DNA from: Bacteroidales bacterium
GTDB taxonomy: Bacteria > Bacteroidota > Bacteroidia > Bacteroidales > UBA12077
Reading direction: 5' to 3'
Assembly (NCBI GenBank): GCA_030637515.1
Contig: DAOWGM010000145.1
Location: forward strand, 1-48,132
DNA length: 48,132 nt
Shown: one piece after another, positions 43,443 to 48,132 of the stretch
Layout: each line of letters starts with the position of its first letter
Numbering within the stretch: position 1 is the first letter of the stretch
Made by a program: the position numbers and the translations under genes
Notes under the pieces: model-generated
The model's input: only the letters and a program-made list of their open reading frames with translations
What the model was told of the DNA's origin: nothing
Database searches by the model: none

Positions 43443-46190
43443 ATGAGAAATATATGGATATTAACCGGAATACTATGTTTGTGGAGTATAATTTCTATGG
43501 CCCAAACACCTGAAAAATTTAATTATCAGGCAGTATTAAGAAACAGCAGCGGGGAACTTATTTCAGACCAATCTGTTGATGTTGAGATTTCAATCAGAGA
43601 TATTCAATTTGATGGAGCGATTCTGTATACCGAAACACATACCAAAAATACCAATGCATATGGTCTTGTAAATCTGGTTATTGGAACCGGAATAGTTGAT
43701 CTTGGTGCTTTTGAAGACATCAATTGGGCTGTAAACGATAAGTTTATACAAGTACAAGTCGATGCAGGTTCCGGATTAACCGATATGGGAACATTTCAGT
43801 TGCTTTCAGTTCCTTTTGCAATACATGCAGCATCGGCAACAAATTTGGGTTCCGAAAATGTATATACAGGTACAGATACACTTTTTGTGGTAAAAGACAT
43901 GGAAGGGAATCCGGTTTTTGTTGTTTTTCCTGATGGAGCAAAAGTAATAGTCGAAGAGGCTACAAAAGGAACTGTTGGAGGATTTGCCGTAAGTGGGCGC
44001 AGCCCAACAAAATCCGAAACAGATATTTTTAGAGTTACTCCGGATAGTACAAGAGTTTATGTTAATGATACAGTACAATCTAAAGGGACTGTTGGTGGAT
44101 TTGCTGTCAGTGGAAGATCTCCAACAAAAGGAATTAATAATGAATATCTCATAGTTACAATGGATAGCACGAGAATTTATGTCAATGATACTTCTGCTAC
44201 AAAAGGCAGGGTTGGAGGATTTGCCGTAAGTGGGCGCAGCCCGACAAAAGGAGAATATAACAACTATCTGGTAGTAACAATGGACAGTACCAGAATATAT
44301 GTTAATGATACTTCTTCGGCAAAAGGAAGAGTTGGAGGCTTTGCTGTTAGTGGAAGAAGTCCTACAAAAGGAGGTACTATCAAATTCATGGATATGACCA
44401 AAGTAAACTATTTTATTGGCCACGAAAGTGGACAAAAGAATGTTGATGGAGAGTATAACTCTTTTCTTGGATATGAAAGTGGTTTAAGCAACGTTTCTGG
44501 TAATAATAATTCTTTTATAGGATATAGAACAGGTTATAATAATGTAAGTGGAAATAATAATACTTTTTTAGGTGACTCAAGTGGTTTTGATAATTCTACT
44601 GGTTCCGGGAATCTTTTCATTGGCAAAAATAGTGGAATATCAAATACAGAAGGAGATTATAATTCATTTATAGGTTATGCAAGTGGATATAACAACACAA
44701 TAGGAATAAATAACTCATTTGTTGGTAGTTTTTCGGGATATAATAATACCAGTGGAAGTTATAATACATTTGTCGGAGATTCTGTAGGTTATAGTAATAT
44801 ATTAGGAAGTACAAATTCATTTTACGGTGATAGAGCTGGATTTAATAATACGAATGGTTCAAATAATATTTTTATTGGAAACCTTGCCGGATATCTGAAT
44901 GCTAATGGTGACTCGTGTATTTTTATTGGTAATCGAAGTGGATATTCAAATATATTAGGATACGACAATGTGTTTTTAGGTAACCGGTCTGGTTATTCAA
45001 ATACTTATGGCGATGACAATGTATTTTTGGGTAATAGGGCGGGGTATTCAAATACGGAAGGAGATTACAATGTGTTTTTAGGGTATACTGCCGGTTATTC
45101 AAATCTTGAGGCTCTACATAATATTTTTATAGGAACAGCTGCAGGTTTTTCGAATATCAATGCTCCTCATAATATTTTTTTAGGTAGTAATGCTGGATAC
45201 GATAATATATCAGGAGTATATAATGTTTTTATTGGGAGTTATACCGGAGAAAGTAATTCAAATGGTAGTAATAATATATTTATAGGTCACGAAACAGGGA
45301 ATAAAAATTCTTCAGGTAACAGTAATATTTTTCTGGGTGTTAGTGCAGGATTTTCTAATTTCAGTGGTGCATCAAATATTTTTATCGGGAACAGTGCCGG
45401 TAAAAATAATACAAGTGGAATTGCACATGTTTGTATAGGAAGCTATGCAGGCACAAAATGTCAGGCAAGTTATGGGAATGTTTTCTTAGGTTCTTCATCT
45501 GGTTATAATACTATTACCGGAGGTTTTAATACTTTCTTAGGATATTTAACCGGTTATATGAATAAATATGGTACTTCGAATGTATATATTGGTTATCGGG
45601 CAGCATGGTCCAATGTATCAGGAAGTGATAATGTTTTTATAGGAGATAGTACAGGATTCTCATGCTTAGGTGATAGTAATGTTTTTATTGGACATAAAGC
45701 CGGTTACTTTGAGACTGGTTCAAACAAACTATATATTGCTAATTCAAGTACAGCCACTCCATTAATTTATGGTGATTTTGCCAGTGGTTTGGAATCAGTT
45801 CAGATTAATGGTAATCTTTGTCATACGGGTTCTTTAGGCGTATGCTCTGATGCCAGATATAAGAAAAATGTTAAAGTCATTGAAAATGCAATGGACCATC
45901 TTATGCATATAAATGGAGTTTACTTTGACTGGAAAAAAGAAGAATTTCCTGACAGGGTATTCAGTGATAGTAAACAAATCGGAGTTATTGCACAAAATGT
46001 CGAAGAATTCTATCCTGAATTGATTGGAACCGATAAGGATGGTTATAAAACAGTGGATTATTCAAAACTTACTCCTATATTAATTGAGTCTGTTAAAGAA
46101 TTGAATACTAAGGTTGAAACACTAAAATCAGAAAATGAAGAATTAAAGCAAAAATTAGAAGATATAATTAAGTTATTAAAGAAAGAATAA
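43443..46190 (+). CDS. Giant repeat protein 2 with a different head, stalk cassettes, 17-residue repeats and S74 domain
   Basis: A 915-residue secreted protein. I start at ATG 43443 (MRNIWILTG, a clean signal peptide ending MAQ) rather than the in-frame TTG at 43365. The head differs from protein 1: PEKFNYQAVLRNSSGELI then VEISIRD and PFAIHAASATN (about 20-140), a module found at the start of many Bacteroidota surface proteins. Then DTLFVVKDMEGNPVF, four GGFAVSGRSPTK cassettes (from residue 179), KFMDMTKVNYFIGHESG, about 26 units of 17 residues (322-762), an S74 domain with Ser802 and Lys807 in SDARYK and the canonical QIGVIAQNVEEFYPEL, and a C-terminal coiled coil. Its stop is 32 nt before gene 3, with no terminator between. 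Confidence 0.85.
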   Translation: MRNIWILTGILCLWSIISMAQTPEKFNYQAVLRNSSGELISDQSVDVEISIRDIQFDGAILYTETHTKNTNAYGLVNLVIGTGIVDLGAFEDINWAVNDKFIQVQVDAGSGLTDMGTFQLLSVPFAIHAASATNLGSENVYTGTDTLFVVKDMEGNPVFVVFPDGAKVIVEEATKGTVGGFAVSGRSPTKSETDIFRVTPDSTRVYVNDTVQSKGTVGGFAVSGRSPTKGINNEYLIVTMDSTRIYVNDTSATKGRVGGFAVSGRSPTKGEYNNYLVVTMDSTRIYVNDTSSAKGRVGGFAVSGRSPTKGGTIKFMDMTKVNYFIGHESGQKNVDGEYNSFLGYESGLSNVSGNNNSFIGYRTGYNNVSGNNNTFLGDSSGFDNSTGSGNLFIGKNSGISNTEGDYNSFIGYASGYNNTIGINNSFVGSFSGYNNTSGSYNTFVGDSVGYSNILGSTNSFYGDRAGFNNTNGSNNIFIGNLAGYLNANGDSCIFIGNRSGYSNILGYDNVFLGNRSGYSNTYGDDNVFLGNRAGYSNTEGDYNVFLGYTAGYSNLEALHNIFIGTAAGFSNINAPHNIFLGSNAGYDNISGVYNVFIGSYTGESNSNGSNNIFIGHETGNKNSSGNSNIFLGVSAGFSNFSGASNIFIGNSAGKNNTSGIAHVCIGSYAGTKCQASYGNVFLGSSSGYNTITGGFNTFLGYLTGYMNKYGTSNVYIGYRAAWSNVSGSDNVFIGDSTGFSCLGDSNVFIGHKAGYFETGSNKLYIANSSTATPLIYGDFASGLESVQINGNLCHTGSLGVCSDARYKKNVKVIENAMDHLMHINGVYFDWKKEEFPDRVFSDSKQIGVIAQNVEEFYPELIGTDKDGYKTVDYSKLTPILIESVKELNTKVETLKSENEELKQKLEDIIKLLKKE
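43977..44369 (+). repeat. Four GGFAVSGRSPTK cassettes in giant protein 2
   Basis: Motif starts at 43977, 44094, 44214 and 44334 (117, 120, 120 nt). All four dodecapeptides are identical to those of proteins 1 and 3. The Ser codons before Pro are AGC, TCT, AGC and AGT. The preceding residues are GTV or GRV. Confidence 0.92.
44406..45729 (+). repeat. About 26 tandem 17-residue repeats in giant protein 2
   Basis: 51-nt units with the same N-x-F-(I/V/L)-G-x-x-x-G pattern, from NYFIGHESGQ to NVFIGHKAGY; I count 26 by hand. One unit has lost one residue (near FSCLGDS) and a few carry Cys or unusual residues (CIFIG, HVCIG, KCQAS). The first five units closely match those of proteins 1 and 3. Confidence 0.88.
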
Positions 46191-46222
46191 AACACAAAAA
46201 ATATTAATTAATAATAAATGCT

Positions 46223-48132
46223 ATGGTACGAAATGCTGGGAGTTTATTTATTATGCTAATATTATTCTTATTGAGCAGTACAATGTTTGGGCAAAATGTA
46301 GCCGTAACTGATGATAATTTATATGTTGCAGATACGACTGCAATGCTCGATGTAAAGTCTATTACAAAGGGTCTTTTAATTCCAAGATTAACAAGTACAC
46401 AAAGGACAAATATTTTAAGTCCGGCGACAGGATTATTGGTATACGATTCCGATTTGAATGTATTTTATTATTTTGATGGATCAGATTGGATAAATATTTC
46501 TAAAGGTCAGGTTTGGGATGTGAATTCAGAGTATGTATATCTTACATCTGAAGCTAACAAAGTTGGTATTGGAACCAGTTCTCCAAATAGTAAATTAGAA
46601 GTACGAGCCGATAATTCATTTACAGAAAACGACACCTTGTTTGCAGTGAAGGATAAAGACGGTAATATTGTGTTTGCAGTATTTCCTGATGGAGCAAAAG
46701 TTTATGTGAATACTGAATCTAAAGGTACAGTAGGAGGTTTTGCTGTAAGTGGTCGTTCGCCGACAAAAGCAACTGAAGAAGATTATTTTAAAGTAACGCC
46801 TGATAGTACAAGAGTATGGATAAATGAAGATACAACAAAGGGTAGTGTAGGCGGATTTGCAGTTAGCGGTCGCTCACCCACAAAAGGGATCGTTAACGAT
46901 TACTTTATATCCACTGCCGATAGCACAAGAATTTATATAAATGATTCTGTCTCAGCAAAGGGAACTGTAGGAGGATTTGCTGTAAGCGGAAGAAGCCCTA
47001 CAAAAGGTGCTGGAAATGATTATTTCGTTTCTACTCCTGATAGCACCAGGATTTACGTGAATGATTCAGTATCAGCAAAAGGAACGGTAGGAGGTTTTGC
47101 TGTAAGTGGTCGTTCGCCCACAAAAGGTACTTTAAACGATTATTTTGTATCCACAGCCGATAGCACAAGAATTTATGTAAACGATTCTGTAACAGCAAAG
47201 GGAACTGTCGGAGGTTTTGCAGTCAGTGGCAGAAGTCCTACAAAAAACGGTCCTGTTAAATTTATGGATATGACCAAACAAAATTATTTTATTGGTCACG
47301 AAAGTGGACAAAAAAATATTGATGGTTTGTACAATTCTTTTATGGGTTACGAAAGTGGTTTTAGTAATACATCTGGTAGTAATAATTCATTTATTGGTTT
47401 TAGATCTGGTTATAATAACCTTGGAGGTGATAACAATACCTTTTTAGGTGATTCCAGTGGATTTGGAAACAATACCGGATCTGGGAATTTGTTTGTGGGT
47501 AAAAACAGCGGAATTTCAAACACATCTGGTAGTAATAATTCATTTATAGGATATGAAAGCGGTTATTCTAACACAGCTGGAGTAAGTAATTCTTTTGTTG
47601 GAAGCTATTCGGGTTATTCAAATATCGATGGTAGTAATAACTCATTTCTTGGTCAGTCAGCAGGATTTAAAAACTCTGCAGGAAATGGTAATTCTTTTGT
47701 AGGAATTGAAGCTGGTTATCAAAATTTTGATGGAAACTATAATTCTTATCTTGGTTATCAAACAGGTTATTTTAATACATCAGGTAGTTTTAATGCTTTT
47801 ATAGGCTATCAGAGTGGTTATAGTAATTCAGGGAGTTATAATTCCTTTCTGGGACACAGAACCGGTTACAATATTGAAGGATATCAGAATGTTTTTGTGG
47901 GTTATATGGCCGGATTTTCAAGTACGACAGTAGATTCATGTGTCTTTATCGGAGTTTCAAGTGGACGACTTAATACTACAGGAAGTTCCAATATATTTAT
48001 AGGTGCTCAGTCGGGTTTTAATAATTTATCCGGACGAAATAATGTTTTTATTGGAAATGATGCAGGTAATAATAATACAACAGCCGATTATAATGTTTTT
48101 ATTGGATTTAATTGCGGATATAATAATACGTA
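46223..48132 (+). CDS. Giant repeat protein 3 (truncated by the window end)
   Basis: Open from ATG 46223 to the last base, at least 636 residues. The N-terminus is a close paralogue of protein 1: signal peptide then QNVAVTDDN, TTAMLDV, KGLLIPRLTSTQRTNI and WINISKGQVWDV, then a VGIGTSSPNSKLEV link and DTLFAVKDKDGNIVFAVFPD. Five GGFAVSGRSPTK cassettes begin at residue 171, exactly as in protein 1; the junction KFMDMTKQNYFIGH and 17-residue repeats follow (at least 16). The C-terminal chaperone is outside the window. It lies 32 nt after gene 2 and is probably co-transcribed with it. The high nucleotide similarity to the start of gene 1 indicates a duplication. Confidence 0.85.
   Translation, partial: MVRNAGSLFIMLILFLLSSTMFGQNVAVTDDNLYVADTTAMLDVKSITKGLLIPRLTSTQRTNILSPATGLLVYDSDLNVFYYFDGSDWINISKGQVWDVNSEYVYLTSEANKVGIGTSSPNSKLEVRADNSFTENDTLFAVKDKDGNIVFAVFPDGAKVYVNTESKGTVGGFAVSGRSPTKATEEDYFKVTPDSTRVWINEDTTKGSVGGFAVSGRSPTKGIVNDYFISTADSTRIYINDSVSAKGTVGGFAVSGRSPTKGAGNDYFVSTPDSTRIYVNDSVSAKGTVGGFAVSGRSPTKGTLNDYFVSTADSTRIYVNDSVTAKGTVGGFAVSGRSPTKNGPVKFMDMTKQNYFIGHESGQKNIDGLYNSFMGYESGFSNTSGSNNSFIGFRSGYNNLGGDNNTFLGDSSGFGNNTGSGNLFVGKNSGISNTSGSNNSFIGYESGYSNTAGVSNSFVGSYSGYSNIDGSNNSFLGQSAGFKNSAGNGNSFVGIEAGYQNFDGNYNSYLGYQTGYFNTSGSFNAFIGYQSGYSNSGSYNSFLGHRTGYNIEGYQNVFVGYMAGFSSTTVDSCVFIGVSSGRLNTTGSSNIFIGAQSGFNNLSGRNNVFIGNDAGNNNTTADYNVFIGFNCGYNNT
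46733..47245 (+). repeat. Five GGFAVSGRSPTK cassettes in giant protein 3
   Basis: Motif starts at 46733, 46850, 46970, 47090 and 47210 (117, 120, 120, 120 nt). All five are identical in protein; the Ser codons before Pro are TCG, TCA, AGC, TCG and AGT. Cassettes 2-4 are close to cassettes 2-4 of protein 1. Confidence 0.92.
47282..48132 (+). repeat. 17-residue repeats in giant protein 3, cut by the window end
   Basis: At least 16 units from NYFIGHESGQ onward. Two adjacent units have 16 residues (NAFIGYQSGYSNSGSY and NSFLGHRTGYNIEGYQ). The array continues past the window. Confidence 0.85.

Noticed and set aside
43806..44435. A 209-codon open frame on the minus strand opposite giant gene 2
   Set aside because: It is the antisense image of the cassette region; its Ser/Cys-rich translation mirrors the repeats, and it has no start context or family resemblance.
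39982..46190. Type IX secretion C-terminal domain in the giant proteins
   Set aside because: Both complete proteins end in an S74-like domain plus coiled coil, with no T9SS-type beta-sandwich tail.
46223..48132. Possibility that the third giant gene is a broken copy
   Set aside because: The frame is open without a stop or frameshift from ATG to the window end, with all motifs intact; it is simply cut by the window.

Overview
The window looks like chromosomal DNA of a free-living member of the Bacteroidota. The signs are low G+C content by eye, promoters of the TTTG / TAnnTTTG type, weak or absent Shine-Dalgarno sequences, a carboxypeptidase-regulatory-domain TonB receptor, a GldI-like FKBP lipoprotein, OmpP1/FadL and DUF349 proteins, and giant proteins with the N-terminal 'GLLIPRL' and 'PEKFNYQAVLR' modules common in this phylum. 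No phage, transposon, CRISPR array or rRNA was seen, and most of the window reads as stable core genome.

Region by region: 1-1280 is the N-terminal part of a PiT phosphate transporter. 1545-4356 is a tight four-gene unit (SiaB-like kinase, SiaC-like phosphoprotein, short-chain dehydrogenase, two-domain VOC protein) ending in a terminator. 4388-9349 holds an LPP20-like lipoprotein, a membrane-anchored LytTR regulator and a TonB-dependent receptor; three TACCACA boxes on a 20-bp register lie between the last two. 9579-16557, on the minus strand, holds a PAS histidine kinase, tilS, pabB, a 2-Cys peroxiredoxin and a POTRA/barrel-like outer-membrane protein. 16621-23137, also minus, holds an M49-like lipoprotein peptidase, two flavodoxin-fold proteins, a TerC protein, a GRAM-like protein, a hypothetical protein and proS. 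23243-31839, plus strand, holds a Tyr- and Ser/Arg-rich lipoprotein, an OmpP1-like porin and a DUF349-pyrG-yidC unit with its own promoter and terminator.

32030-32298 is a tRNA operon (Thr-UGU, Tyr-GUA, Gly-UCC) with a well-formed promoter and terminator. 32453-38662 is a housekeeping stretch: ribH, a TPR protein, recF, a DciA-like protein, a DUF3795 protein, ndk, nrnA and two FKBP lipoproteins. 38697-39659 is a secreted protein of YD-like repeats.

The unusual region is 39982-48132: three consecutive giant repeat proteins, the last cut by the window edge. Each has a signal peptide, one of two head modules, 4-5 stalk cassettes of 39-40 residues, each containing the invariant 12-mer GGFAVSGRSPTK (14 copies), then a long run of 17-residue N-x-F-(I/V/L)-G repeats (about 33, 26 and at least 16). 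The two complete proteins end in an S74-type intramolecular-chaperone domain with its Ser/Lys pair and a coiled coil. They look like secreted, self-processing trimeric fibres with exchangeable parts. That is an inference; their function and export route cannot be read from the sequence.
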